Below are positions 1 to 8,400 of a DNA stretch of 64,000 bases, in pieces. The notes below the pieces were generated by a model. That model had not been told where the DNA came from and did not search any database. It worked only from the letters and a program-made list of their open reading frames with translations. The position numbers and the translations under genes were made by a program. This stretch comes from Kaistia defluvii. GTDB taxonomy: Bacteria > Pseudomonadota > Alphaproteobacteria > Rhizobiales > Kaistiaceae. Numbering within the stretch: the first letter of the stretch is position 1; each line of letters opens with the position of its first letter. Where the stretch lies: NCBI RefSeq assembly GCF_040548815.1, contig NZ_JBEPSM010000001.1, forward strand, positions 992,001-1,056,000, given 5' to 3'.

Positions 1-540
1 CGCCCATTGCGGCGGCGTGGCGCGACCGGCGCGGACATCGTCCATGATGCGGCGGTCGACGGCGAGCTTGCTCCAGCCATAGGCGTTGAGCGGTCGGAGC
101 CTGGCCAGATGCTCCGGGGTCTCGTCATCGACGAAGCCGTCCTTGCCGTCGCCATAGGTGGCGGCCGACGAAGCGTAGATCAGGCGGATTTCGTGTCGCG
201 TGGAGAGCGCCCAGAGGTCGAGCGTCGCGCGGATGTTGCGTTCGACGATCAGGTCGACATCGGCTTCCGTGGTCGCCGAAATGGCGCCCATATGCACGAT
301 TGCCTCGACGCGACGGTGATTGTCTTCCAGCCAGGCCACGGTGGCCTCGGGCCGGATGACGTCATCTAGCAGGATATCGGCGACATTCAGCCATTTGCGG
401 CCGGTGCCGAACCAGTCCGATACGACGATCCGCCAGCCGTCCGCAGCGAGCGCGCGCGCCATGTTGGATCCGATGAAGCCCGCGCCGCCGGTGACCAGGA
501 TCGTGTCGCGGCCGTTTCTCGAATTCACGCTCATCGGCAT
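1..540 (-). CDS. hldD: ADP-L-glycero-D-manno-heptose 6-epimerase, 3' end cut by window
   Basis: NAD(P)-dependent short-chain epimerase that converts ADP-D-glycero- to ADP-L-glycero-manno-heptose for the LPS inner core, in the cytoplasm. The N-terminal Rossmann motif GGAGFIGSN is at about residues 12-20, the catalytic-region block YASSAATYGDG at about 118-128, and the NAYGWSK block with the YxxxK lysine at about 149-155. Only about 180 of the roughly 320 residues usual for the family lie in the window. Two close starts are possible, ATG at 540 or at 534. The gene lies 50 bases downstream of waaF on the same strand, which supports a heptose-core operon and favours HldD over a generic UDP-sugar epimerase. 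Confidence 0.88.
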   Translation of the reverse strand, partial: MPMSVNSRNGRDTILVTGGAGFIGSNMARALAADGWRIVVSDWFGTGRKWLNVADILLDDVIRPEATVAWLEDNHRRVEAIVHMGAISATTEADVDLIVERNIRATLDLWALSTRHEIRLIYASSAATYGDGKDGFVDDETPEHLARLRPLNAYGWSKLAVDRRIMDDVRAGRATPPQWA

Positions 541-590
541 TTCCCTCAAGCCCGCGTCGGATCGGCGCGTCGGCGGTTGGATAGCGCAAG

Positions 591-1649
591 TCAGCGGTGG
601 ATGGAACCGGCGGCTTCGGCTTGCGCGACTGCAATCACACGTTGCACGGCCGCAAAGACTCGCTGTGCGTCAATGCCCTCCAGGCACGCCAGCGTGCCGA
701 GCGGACATTCGCGCTTGAAGCAGGGCCGGCAGGAGAGCGCGATCGAGACGACCTCGGCATTCGGCGCGGTCGGCGGCGTCATCGCCTCGGAACTCGAGCC
801 GTAAACGACGACAAGCGGCCGGTCCAGCGCGCCGGCGACATGCATCAGGCCCGAATCGTTGGAGACGACGGCGTCGCAGCGGCCGAGCAACGCAGCGGCT
901 TCGATCAGCGATGTCTTGCCGGAGAGATCATCCACCGGCACGCCGGCCAGCCGGGCAATTTCGGCGGAGATCGTCTTGTCCTTGGGGCCGCCGAACAGGC
1001 GTACCCGATAACCGGCTTCATCGGCGAGTTGGGCGAGGGCCGCGAATTTCGCCGCTGGCCACTGCTTCGCTGGCCCGTATTCCGCACCTGGACAGAGGCC
1101 GAGAACGGGCCGGTCATTGGCCAGGCCAAAGCGGCCGGCGAGGGCAGTGAGGTCGACATCCGGCTGCAGCAGGCGGGGACGCGGAGACGCCGGCGATTGG
1201 CCGGCCGGGCCGGCGAGCGCTACGAAGCGGTCGATGGTGCGCGCCGTCTTGCGGTCTGCGTCGTTGCGCGCATCGGTCAGAAGGATGCTGCGCCCTTCCG
1301 CGGCATAGCCGATCCGCTCCGGAATTCGCGCGGCAAAAGGCGCAATGGCCGCCTTGAAGGCGCGGGGCAGCACGATGGCCGTGCCATAGCCTGCTGATTT
1401 CAGGGATCGACCGATCTTCCAGCGGCCGGCCGGCCCGAACTGACCGTGCCCGAAGCCAAGCGGGATGGCGTTGCGGACGCCTTCGATCAGAGTGGCAATG
1501 GGGAGGGCCGCCGGTGGGGCCAGGACATCGACCGCACGGCCAGGAAATCGCGCGCGGATGGCCGCGACGAGGCTCGCGGCCATGACCATGTCGCCGACCC
1601 ACGAAGGGCCGACAAGCAATATGGGGGATTGGGTGTCTGTGGCGCGCAT
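591..1649 (-). CDS. waaF: ADP-heptose:LPS heptosyltransferase II
   Basis: GT9-family transferase that adds heptose to the Kdo-heptose acceptor of the LPS core at the cytoplasmic face of the inner membrane. The N-terminal block ILLVGPSWVGDMVMAASL is the standard WaaF opening. LCPGAEYGPAKQWPAAKFA lies in the middle, and VSNDSGLMHVAGAL followed by VVYGSSS forms the ADP-heptose binding region. At 352 residues it is of usual length. The chosen ATG at 1649 leaves about ten residues ahead of the family block; an in-frame ATG at 1670 is a reasonable alternative, and neither has a clear Shine-Dalgarno. It precedes hldD in the same direction, so donor synthesis and transfer are probably co-expressed. 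Confidence 0.92.
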   Translation of the reverse strand: MRATDTQSPILLVGPSWVGDMVMAASLVAAIRARFPGRAVDVLAPPAALPIATLIEGVRNAIPLGFGHGQFGPAGRWKIGRSLKSAGYGTAIVLPRAFKAAIAPFAARIPERIGYAAEGRSILLTDARNDADRKTARTIDRFVALAGPAGQSPASPRPRLLQPDVDLTALAGRFGLANDRPVLGLCPGAEYGPAKQWPAAKFAALAQLADEAGYRVRLFGGPKDKTISAEIARLAGVPVDDLSGKTSLIEAAALLGRCDAVVSNDSGLMHVAGALDRPLVVVYGSSSEAMTPPTAPNAEVVSIALSCRPCFKRECPLGTLACLEGIDAQRVFAAVQRVIAVAQAEAAGSIHR

Positions 1650-1700
1650 GTGTGGCTCGGGGGACTTCATGGCCCCGAGCCGTGCGTGCGTCAAGGCAGA

Positions 1701-2027
1701 TCAGCCGCGCGGAGCGTTCATCGGAATTTCCTGCGGCGAATTGCCGGGTAATTCCTGCGGCACCGGCTGGATGTCGGGCGGGGTCGGGCTCGGCGGGGGC
1801 TGAGGCTGCGGATCATGCATTGGCGGCATGGGCTGCGGCGGCGCCGGATTGGGCACATCGGGATTGCCCGGAAGTTCCTGCGGCGGGATCGGAGGAATAT
1901 CCGGTCCGGGCTGAGGCTGGTCGGGCTGCGGGCTCGGGTCGTGCACCGGGGGCGCCGGCTGGAGCTGACCCGGATCGGGCACGTCGGGTCCCGGCGTGGC
2001 GAGGACGGGGCGGTTCAGATCGGACAT
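1701..2027 (-). CDS. Small proline-rich tandem-repeat protein
   Basis: Unrecognised 108-residue protein, over one third proline. It has two tandem units of about 41 residues, at 14-55 and 56-96. Each unit starts with PDVP[DN]P, carries [VM]HDPxPQP in the middle and ends with QELPGN. There is no signal peptide, membrane segment or cysteine, so a disordered cytoplasmic protein or polyproline ligand is likely. It has a strong Shine-Dalgarno (AAGGGAG, six bases before ATG 2027), but that site forms the right arm of a perfect hairpin at 2034-2070. The upstream DUF2339 stop codon is 58 bases away. Low complexity could mimic coding, but the strong ribosome site and repeated units argue for a real gene. 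Confidence 0.6.
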   Translation of the reverse strand: MSDLNRPVLATPGPDVPDPGQLQPAPPVHDPSPQPDQPQPGPDIPPIPPQELPGNPDVPNPAPPQPMPPMHDPQPQPPPSPTPPDIQPVPQELPGNSPQEIPMNAPRG

Positions 2028-2033
2028 GAAATT

Positions 2034-2070
2034 CTCCCTTCGCTAGCTCAACGGATGGGGGCGAAGGGAG
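2034..2070 (-). promoter_or_regulatory. Hairpin that sequesters the Shine-Dalgarno of the proline-rich gene
   Basis: On the minus strand CTCCCTTCGC (2070-2061) pairs perfectly with GCGAAGGGAG (2043-2034), leaving a 17-base loop. The right arm contains the AAGGGAG ribosome binding site of the proline-rich gene, so the folded RNA should hide it. The left arm starts 15 bases after the DUF2339 stop codon, within reach of a terminating ribosome, so translational coupling is an attractive inference. It has no U-tract, which makes a simple intrinsic terminator less likely. Confidence 0.6.
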
Positions 2071-2085
2071 TTCCTGGCAAATGCC

Positions 2086-4809
2086 CTATGTGTCGGCCGG
2101 CGTTCCTGTTTCCGGCGGGATCTCATCGGGCTGGCTGGAAGCGCCGGACCCGCCGAAGAGCAGCCGCTGATAGACGAGTCCGATGCCGATCAGCACCGCG
2201 CCAAGCCCCATGAAGGAGAGTGCGCGCCAGACGCCTTCCAGGTTCGACATGTCGATCAGGAAGACCTTCAGCACGGTGACGACGATCAGCAGCGCGGAGG
2301 CCAACCGGGCCGCCCTTTGCTGGAAGACGAGGCCAAAGGCCAGCAGCAGGATGCCGAGCGCCAGCCAAGCCGCGGAATAGGCGTAGGACTCGGCCGAACC
2401 GATCGGATCGCGCGAGAGGTCCGGCGAGGCGGAGAACAGGAATCGGATTTCCAGCGTGACGGCAGCGAAGGCGAGGATCAGCGCCACGGCGCCGGTCGCG
2501 CCTTGCAGCCAGCGCAGACTGGCCGGCGGCGTGCGGAAGGCTACCAGGCCGGCGAGAACGGCCGGCAGGCCATAGGCGAGCAGGATTTCGTTGAAGACCG
2601 GTCCGCCACCGACGGGATCGCCGGTGAACAGCGGATTGACCACGAGGCCGAGCCCGATCACTGCGTTGAGCAAACCGAAGATGCGGGCCAGCGCTCCACC
2701 GATGCGAAACACCGGGCTCGGTCGGCTCTGCGCGAGACGCGAGAGACCAAGCGCGAAGGCGAAAGCCGCGGCGGTCGTCAGGCCCTGTTCGCTGAGCGCG
2801 GTTGCCGGCGTCAGCAGATCGCCGCCGAAGACGATGGCGCGGATTTCGAACACGACGAGCAGCGCTGTCATGATCACCGCCAGAGCCTCCGCGGCGAACA
2901 CGGCGCGATCGACGCGGACCCGCCGCAGCAGAACCGACGCGGTGGCGAAGGCGGCGGCAGGGATGCCGTAGCCGATCAGGATCGAGAGATAGATGCCGGT
3001 GCCTGCGCGGACACCGAAGATGTAGGGGTCCCAGGCGATGCGGCCGAGCACCAGCAGCGCCAGGACCGCAACCGCATATCGCAGCACGCCGATCGGGCGG
3101 CGCAACTGCACCCAGGCGGCGCCCAGCGCTGCGAGGGCCAGCGCCGTCGTCAGCATGCCGCCTTCCAGCGCCATGGTCAGCGCCGCGGCAATGGCCGCGA
3201 TGGCGCCGGCGGCGAACAGGCCGGTCGGCACCTGATCCAGCGCCGATCCGTCCCGCTCGCGGCGGGCAAAACGCTCGGTCAGCACGGCATAGAGGGCAGC
3301 CAGAGCCAGCGCGACGGCGGCGAAGGCGAGGCTGGAGACAAAGCCGGTAATGCGAAGATAGGCTACGATGGCGACCACGACGGGCCCCGCGCTGGCCGCC
3401 GCGGCGTGCGCCGTGGTGGCGAAAGGTCCGGCTTCGGGTCGCGCCTGCAACCGCGTCAAGGCGCTCGCGATCAGCGCCGCCGATCCCAGCAAGCCGACGA
3501 TGCCGAACATGCGGATCGCGTCGGGGAGGGGGAAGTAGGTCGAGAGCGCATCGACGATATAGGTGACGGGCTCGAGCGCCGCCTGCGCCGCGGCCGGCCA
3601 GAAGAACAGCAGCGCGACCAGTTCGATTGCGACGACCGGCGAAACGAAGGCGACCGCGTCGTAGCGCCGTGCCAGCAACAGCAACATGGCGCCGCCGATC
3701 AGGCTGGCGGCAATGCTTGCCGAGGCATAGTCGCGCGCGATCGCGCCGACGACGAGCAGGGCCGCGATACAGGCCAGCACGCCGACGGCGAACCCGTCCG
3801 GCCGGTCGGTGGTCGTGTCGCGCTGCACATCGACGACCAGGAAGATCGAGGCGAGGGCGAGCAGGAGGATGGCATAGATGCCGCTTTCGATCGCGCCGGC
3901 GCCCGCGCCGAACATGACGAAGCCCCATAGGATGGCGGCAATGCTGGCCGCGATCGCCAGCCAGCGCCAGAGGCGCAGCCGGGCCAGCGCGAAGGCGAAC
4001 GTCGTCACGACGACCAGATAGATCATCAGCGCCAGGATGTTGGGCGCGTCGCTGGAGATCAGCAGCGGCGTGACATAGGAGCCGACGAGGCCGAGGCCGG
4101 AAAGCCAGGCGCCATGCAGGCCGGCGGCGGCCATGGTCGCCATGCCGATCAGCGCCAGCAGGATGAAGGCGGCCGTCGGCCCGATCAGGCCATAGAGCGC
4201 ATAGGCGGCATAGACCGTGGCGAACAGGCCGACCGTGCCGGCTGCCGTGAGAATGCCCGGGACATTGGCGGCCGGGATGCGCGAAATCGCCGTGATCCGG
4301 TCGGAACGGCGCAGCCATTCGCCAAGGCCCAGCAGGACGAGCGAGAACAGCGCGCCGAAGGCGATGCGCACACCCGGCCCGAGCAGACCGGCTTCGATCG
4401 AGAAGCGGACGAGGAAGATCGCACCGAGCGCCAGCGCCAGGCCGCCGACCCAGACGGCCCAGCGCGCGCCAAGCTTCTGCTCGAAGCTTTCCTTCGGCCG
4501 CTGTGGCGGCTTGGGTGCAGCGTCCGCGGGCGTCTGCACCAACTCCGGAGGAGACGGCTCGTCAGCCTCCTGCGAGAGGGCTGCCACGTCCGCCTCAGGC
4601 GTCGGCTCCAGAATGTCAACGGTCGGAAGGGGCGGGCTCTCGGCGGGCGCTGCCGCCAATGCAGCGGGAGGGCGCTGCTCAAGCAGGAGCAGGCGTGATT
4701 CGAGCGCCCGGATGCGCCGGCGTGCGCCGAGCGACATGACAAAGGCTGAAATGGCCATGATCGGCAGTGCGATCAGGGCGATGATTCCAAGGGCGATCCA
4801 TTCATCCAT
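2086..4809 (-). CDS. DUF2339 polytopic membrane protein
   Basis: A 907-residue inner membrane protein of the DUF2339 family, whose biochemical role is not established. The N-terminal helix (about residues 5-28) is followed by a short charged segment (LGARRRIRALESRLLLLEQR), then a Pro/Ala/Glu-rich linker to about residue 105. KPPQRPKESFEQKLGARWAVWVGGLALALG opens the membrane core. The remainder is a near-continuous run of about twenty or more hydrophobic segments with short loops, ending in a Pro/Ser-rich tail. Length and architecture match the family. It is transcribed towards the proline-rich gene and waaF, and divergently from the GT39 gene. A link to envelope homeostasis is only an inference from context. 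Confidence 0.85.
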   Translation of the reverse strand: MDEWIALGIIALIALPIMAISAFVMSLGARRRIRALESRLLLLEQRPPAALAAAPAESPPLPTVDILEPTPEADVAALSQEADEPSPPELVQTPADAAPKPPQRPKESFEQKLGARWAVWVGGLALALGAIFLVRFSIEAGLLGPGVRIAFGALFSLVLLGLGEWLRRSDRITAISRIPAANVPGILTAAGTVGLFATVYAAYALYGLIGPTAAFILLALIGMATMAAAGLHGAWLSGLGLVGSYVTPLLISSDAPNILALMIYLVVVTTFAFALARLRLWRWLAIAASIAAILWGFVMFGAGAGAIESGIYAILLLALASIFLVVDVQRDTTTDRPDGFAVGVLACIAALLVVGAIARDYASASIAASLIGGAMLLLLARRYDAVAFVSPVVAIELVALLFFWPAAAQAALEPVTYIVDALSTYFPLPDAIRMFGIVGLLGSAALIASALTRLQARPEAGPFATTAHAAAASAGPVVVAIVAYLRITGFVSSLAFAAVALALAALYAVLTERFARRERDGSALDQVPTGLFAAGAIAAIAAALTMALEGGMLTTALALAALGAAWVQLRRPIGVLRYAVAVLALLVLGRIAWDPYIFGVRAGTGIYLSILIGYGIPAAAFATASVLLRRVRVDRAVFAAEALAVIMTALLVVFEIRAIVFGGDLLTPATALSEQGLTTAAAFAFALGLSRLAQSRPSPVFRIGGALARIFGLLNAVIGLGLVVNPLFTGDPVGGGPVFNEILLAYGLPAVLAGLVAFRTPPASLRWLQGATGAVALILAFAAVTLEIRFLFSASPDLSRDPIGSAESYAYSAAWLALGILLLAFGLVFQQRAARLASALLIVVTVLKVFLIDMSNLEGVWRALSFMGLGAVLIGIGLVYQRLLFGGSGASSQPDEIPPETGTPADT

Positions 4810-4860
4810 GTCCGTCTGTTAGCACGACAAATCGGTTTGGGCTGTGATCGATTTCTCAAG

Positions 4861-4980
4861 GCGGATCCGCGCGCCCGCATGCGCTGGATCCGCGCGGCGC
4901 AGCGTGCCGCTGTTGCTGCGGCGCGGACTTCGCTATATCCCGCTCGCTTCGGGCACGGACAGGAATGGGACGGTAGGCGC
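4861..4980. promoter_or_regulatory. Divergent promoter region with GGATCCGC repeats
   Basis: This is the spacer between the DUF2339 gene and the GT39 cluster. GCGGATCC (4861-4868) and GGATCCGC (4886-4893) form a perfect 8-base inverted repeat with a 17-base spacer, and GGATCCGCGC also occurs as a direct repeat (4863 and 4886). CTATAT at 4933-4938 resembles a -10 element; a transcript starting about 4945 would give a short leader to the GTG at 4981. The -35 match is poor, so the promoter call is tentative. Confidence 0.3.
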
Positions 4981-6696
4981 GTGAGCAGAGCCGAGGCGAC
5001 CGCAGGCGGGACAGGGGCGATCTGGTCGCGCCTCGCCACGAGAATCGAAAGCGCCGTGGACCGGATCGCCGGTTCATCCGCCGCGAGCCTCATCCTGATC
5101 GCTCTCGTGGCGCTGCTCTCCTTCCTGCCTGGCCTTGCGACGCTGCCTCCGGTCGACCGTGACGAGCCGCGCTTCGCCCAGGCGACGCACCAGATGGTCG
5201 AGACCGGCAATTACCTCGATATCCGGCTGCAGGAGCAGACCCGCTACAAGAAGCCGATCGGCATCTACTGGCTGCAGTCGATCGCGGTCTGGATGACGGG
5301 AACGGGGCCGGACGCGCCGATCGGCGTCTATCGCCTGCCGTCGATGATCGGCGCGATCCTGGCGGCCTGCCTGACCTGGTGGCTGGCCATGGCCTTCGGG
5401 CGACCACGCGTCGCCCTGCTGGCCGGCCTGCTCATGGCCTCCACCGTGCTGCTCGGCGTCGAGGCGCGCCTCGCCAAGACAGACGCAGTGCTGCTGGCCA
5501 CGATCCTCGTGGCGCATGGAGCGCTGGCGCGGGCGTGGCTCTCCACCTCGACGGAGCGCAATCTCAAGCTTGCGGCGATCTTCTGGACCGCGCTTGGCGC
5601 GTCGATCCTGATCAAGGGTCCCGTCGGGCTGGCGGCGATCGCCGGTCCGCTCATCCTGCTATCCGTCGTCGGCGGCTCCTTCCGCTGGTTCAAGCAACTG
5701 GCGCCGTTGCCGGGCCTGGTCTGGATGCTCGTCGTCGTGGCGCCCTGGTTCGTCGCCATCGGCATCGCCAGCAAGGGCGCCTTCTTCCAGGAGGCCGTCG
5801 GCAAGGACCTGATCGGCAAGGTCGTCAGCGTCCAGGAATCGCACGGCGCCCCACCCGGCGCCTATCTGCTGCTGATGTTCTTCACCTTCTGGCCGGTCGC
5901 CGCCTATTTCAGCGCCGGAATATCCTGGATCATGGACCGCTTCCGGCAACCCGTGATCCTCTATGCCGTCGCGTCGGTGATCCCCTTCTGGCTCGCCGTC
6001 GAGGCGACGCCGACCAAGCTGCCGCACTATGTCCTGCCGCTCTATCCGCTGATGGCGATTGCCACGGCCGCCGCGCTCGATGGCGGCGGCGTCAGGACCC
6101 GAGGCTGGTTCGCCCGCTTCGCAGCATCCGGCGCCGCGCTGTTTCCCTTCGCCCTCGCCATCGCCGCTGCCGTGATCGCGTTCCTGCTCGGCGAGGCGGT
6201 GCCGGTCCTCGGTATCGTCGTCCTGCTGGCGGCCACGTTGGTCGGGCTCGTCTCAGCCCGGTTGTTCGCCCTGTCGCCGATTGCCAGCAGTATCGTCGCG
6301 GTCCTGGCTGCGATCATCACCTATCTCGGCATTTTCGGCATGGTGCTGCCGGGCTATCAACAGACCCGGATCAGCGAGAACCTTGCCCGCGCCGGCCATG
6401 CCGCCCTGACGTGCCCGAGCCCTCGCTTCGCCAGCGCAGGCTTTGCTGAGCCGAGCCTTGTCCTCCTCGCCGGCACAGACACGTTGCTGACCGAAGGCAG
6501 CGGCGCCGCCAACTTCCTCGCGGCCGGCGATTGCCGCGCCGCTTTTGTCGAAAAGCGTCAATTGCAGAGCTTCAACGAACGCGCCGAGGATCTCGGCATG
6601 ATCGTGGACGAGGCGAGCGTCGTGCGCGGCTATGCGCTGAACGGCGGCCGCATGCTCGACCTGCATGTCTTCGTCCCCCGGAGCGCTACGCCGTGA
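4981..6696 (+). CDS. GT39-family (ArnT/RgtA-like) membrane glycosyltransferase
   Basis: Polytopic transferase of 571 residues that uses polyprenyl-phosphate-linked sugars on the periplasmic side of the inner membrane. The first periplasmic loop has PPVDRDEPRFAQATHQM, with the Asp-Glu pair typical of ArnT/PMT enzymes, then KKPIGIYWLQ, the family's K-P-x-x-Y/W block. About eleven hydrophobic segments follow, with a soluble C-terminal domain. The GTG at 4981 is preferred: upstream residues are Arg-rich, unlike the family, and GGGACGGTAGG precedes the GTG. The next three genes overlap it or each other, so it belongs to one operon. In rhizobia relatives add galacturonate to lipid A or core; the sugar here is unknown. 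Confidence 0.85.
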   Translation: MSRAEATAGGTGAIWSRLATRIESAVDRIAGSSAASLILIALVALLSFLPGLATLPPVDRDEPRFAQATHQMVETGNYLDIRLQEQTRYKKPIGIYWLQSIAVWMTGTGPDAPIGVYRLPSMIGAILAACLTWWLAMAFGRPRVALLAGLLMASTVLLGVEARLAKTDAVLLATILVAHGALARAWLSTSTERNLKLAAIFWTALGASILIKGPVGLAAIAGPLILLSVVGGSFRWFKQLAPLPGLVWMLVVVAPWFVAIGIASKGAFFQEAVGKDLIGKVVSVQESHGAPPGAYLLLMFFTFWPVAAYFSAGISWIMDRFRQPVILYAVASVIPFWLAVEATPTKLPHYVLPLYPLMAIATAAALDGGGVRTRGWFARFAASGAALFPFALAIAAAVIAFLLGEAVPVLGIVVLLAATLVGLVSARLFALSPIASSIVAVLAAIITYLGIFGMVLPGYQQTRISENLARAGHAALTCPSPRFASAGFAEPSLVLLAGTDTLLTEGSGAANFLAAGDCRAAFVEKRQLQSFNERAEDLGMIVDEASVVRGYALNGGRMLDLHVFVPRSATP

Positions 6697-7646
6697 AGGT
6701 AGCGCTTTTCCGCCTGAAGAAGCGGCTGTCCTGGCCGCGCGAGAACTGCGCGGCGATTGCCGAGCGGGCACGCCGGGTGCAGCAGCGCCCGACCACCCAC
6801 GCGCCGGTCTTCCAGATTTCCGACATCCTCGCGCTGGTCGTGATCAGCGTGGCGCTGATTGCCATCGTCGGGCTCGCCTTCGATGGCCTGTCGGTGGAGC
6901 GAGCCCGCGCCTTGCCCCGCGTCGTCTATTTCATCGGCGATTGGCTTTCCTATTTCGGCAAGTCGCAATGGGAACTGGTGCCGGCCGGGATTGTGGTCCT
7001 GGTGCTGTTGTCTGGCCGCTGGAAGATCGTGCCGCCGCTGGTCCGCGCTGCCTGGGCGGAGATCGGTGCGCTTGCCGCCTACATCTTCCTGGCGATTGCC
7101 GGCTCCGGAATTCTCGTCAACATTGCCAAGCAGTTGATCGGACGCGGACGCCCGCCGACCTTTGACGAATACGGCGCCCTGGCGTTGCATCCGCTGGAAT
7201 TCGCCTATCGCTTCCAGAGCTTCCCCTCCGGCCATGCGACCACAGCAGGGGCGCTCATCGCCATCGGTTTCCTGGTCATTCCGCGCTGGCGCCTGGGCCT
7301 TCTGATCCTAGGGCTTTCCATTGCAGCAAGCCGGGTGGTCGTTGCCGCCCACTATCCAAGCGACATCCTGGCAGGGCTGATTTTCGGCTATGCGTTCAGC
7401 CTTTGGCTGGCCGGACGTTTTGCCGCCGCAGGCTGGGGCTTTGCACGCGGATCGACCGGCTCTATAACCGCGCGCACTGCGGCGATCCGGATCAGTTTCG
7501 GAAGTCCCGCGCGTGTCGCGATCCTGTTTGCCGGGCTTCTGGATGCGCTCCTGGGACGGCGGATCTGGATCGCGGCGCTCAAATCCATCGGAGACGGTTC
7601 CTATGACGATGCCCGCTCCCGGCGAAACCGTCTTGACCCACCATGA
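6693..7646 (+). CDS. PAP2-superfamily membrane phosphatase (LpxE/LpxF-like)
   Basis: Type 2 phosphatidic acid phosphatase fold, 317 residues, expected to remove a phosphate from a lipid at the periplasmic face. All three motifs are present: KQLIGRGRP (KxxxxxxRP), FPSGHATT (PSGH), and SRVVVAAHYPSD (SRxxxxxHxxxD). The GTG at 6693 overlaps the previous stop codon (GTGA), so translation is coupled. The N-terminal 45 residues are cytoplasmic and basic, followed by about six membrane helices. Its place between two lipid-linked sugar enzymes suggests lipid A dephosphorylation (LpxE or LpxF type) or undecaprenyl-pyrophosphate recycling; sequence alone does not decide. Confidence 0.85.
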   Translation: MKVALFRLKKRLSWPRENCAAIAERARRVQQRPTTHAPVFQISDILALVVISVALIAIVGLAFDGLSVERARALPRVVYFIGDWLSYFGKSQWELVPAGIVVLVLLSGRWKIVPPLVRAAWAEIGALAAYIFLAIAGSGILVNIAKQLIGRGRPPTFDEYGALALHPLEFAYRFQSFPSGHATTAGALIAIGFLVIPRWRLGLLILGLSIAASRVVVAAHYPSDILAGLIFGYAFSLWLAGRFAAAGWGFARGSTGSITARTAAIRISFGSPARVAILFAGLLDALLGRRIWIAALKSIGDGSYDDARSRRNRLDPP

Positions 7647-8400
7647 CGCGGACGCCCGGTTGACGACGCGGCCGGACGTTTCCGTGGTCATCCCGTGCAA
7701 GAACGAAGCGGAAAACCTGCCGGAGCTGATCGGCGAGATCGCCGCCGCTCTTGCAGGGCGCCGTTTCGAGATCATCGTCGTCGACGACGGTTCGACCGAT
7801 GCGACGCCGGCCGTGATCCGCGAACTGATGCGCGACAGGCCCTGGCTGCGCTCGATGCGCGACACCCGGTCGAGCGGCCAGAGCGCCGCCGTCCGCACCG
7901 GCCTGCTCGCCGCGCGCGGTGACGTCGTCCTGACGATCGACGGCGACGGCCAGAACAATCCCGACTTCATGCCGGCGATGCTGGACGCGCTGGAGCAGGG
8001 CGGCCCGCAGACGGCGCTTGTCGCCGGCCAGCGCCTGAAGCGCACCGATTCCGGCGCCAAGCGGATGGCTTCGCGCTTTGCCAACCGGCTGCGCGGCGCG
8101 ATCCTCAAGGATGGCACGCGCGATTCCGGCTGCGGCCTCAAGGCGATCCGGCGCGAGGTCTTCCTGCTGTTTCCCTATTTCGACGGCTGGCACCGCTATC
8201 TGCCGGCCCTGACGATCCGCGAAGGCTACAAGGTCGCGCATGTCGACGTTGTCGACCGCAACCGCCGTCACGGCACGTCCAAATACGGCATCCTGGATCG
8301 CGGCCTTGTCGGCGCTCTCGATCTATTCGGTGTGTGGTGGTTGATCCGGCGGCGGAAGAATATTCCCGCGCCGACAGAGGTGACGATCGATGGCCGGTAA
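7603..8400 (+). CDS. GT2 polyprenyl-phosphate glycosyltransferase (DPM1-like)
   Basis: Family 2 glycosyltransferase, 265 residues, resembling dolichol-phosphate mannosyltransferase and rhizobial RgtE. It would charge a polyprenyl phosphate with a sugar from a nucleotide donor on the cytoplasmic side. VSVVIPCKNEAENLPELI opens the GT-A fold, EIIVVDDGSTDAT carries the nucleotide-binding aspartates, and LTIDGDGQNNPDFMP holds the DxD-type metal site. The C-terminal block RNRRHGTSKYG is typical of DPM1-like enzymes. ATG 7603 is chosen because GGAG lies about ten bases upstream; this makes it overlap the phosphatase gene by 44 bases. It probably supplies the lipid-linked donor for the GT39 enzyme. 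Confidence 0.88.
   Translation: MTMPAPGETVLTHHDADARLTTRPDVSVVIPCKNEAENLPELIGEIAAALAGRRFEIIVVDDGSTDATPAVIRELMRDRPWLRSMRDTRSSGQSAAVRTGLLAARGDVVLTIDGDGQNNPDFMPAMLDALEQGGPQTALVAGQRLKRTDSGAKRMASRFANRLRGAILKDGTRDSGCGLKAIRREVFLLFPYFDGWHRYLPALTIREGYKVAHVDVVDRNRRHGTSKYGILDRGLVGALDLFGVWWLIRRRKNIPAPTEVTIDGR

Noticed and set aside
2317..2380. Frameshift or break in the DUF2339 gene
   Set aside because: The frame stays open from 4809 to 2086 with continuous hydrophobic segments, so no disruption is supported.
2317..3930. Long plus-strand open frame opposite the DUF2339 gene (about 537 codons)
   Set aside because: It is rich in Arg, Gln, Glu and Gly as expected of an antisense frame in GC-rich DNA, has no family resemblance, and DUF2339 on the other strand is a convincing gene.
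4837..4980. Earlier start for the GT39 gene
   Set aside because: The extra 48 residues are Arg/Ala-rich and unlike the family, and the stretch contains the repeats and -10-like element of the promoter region.
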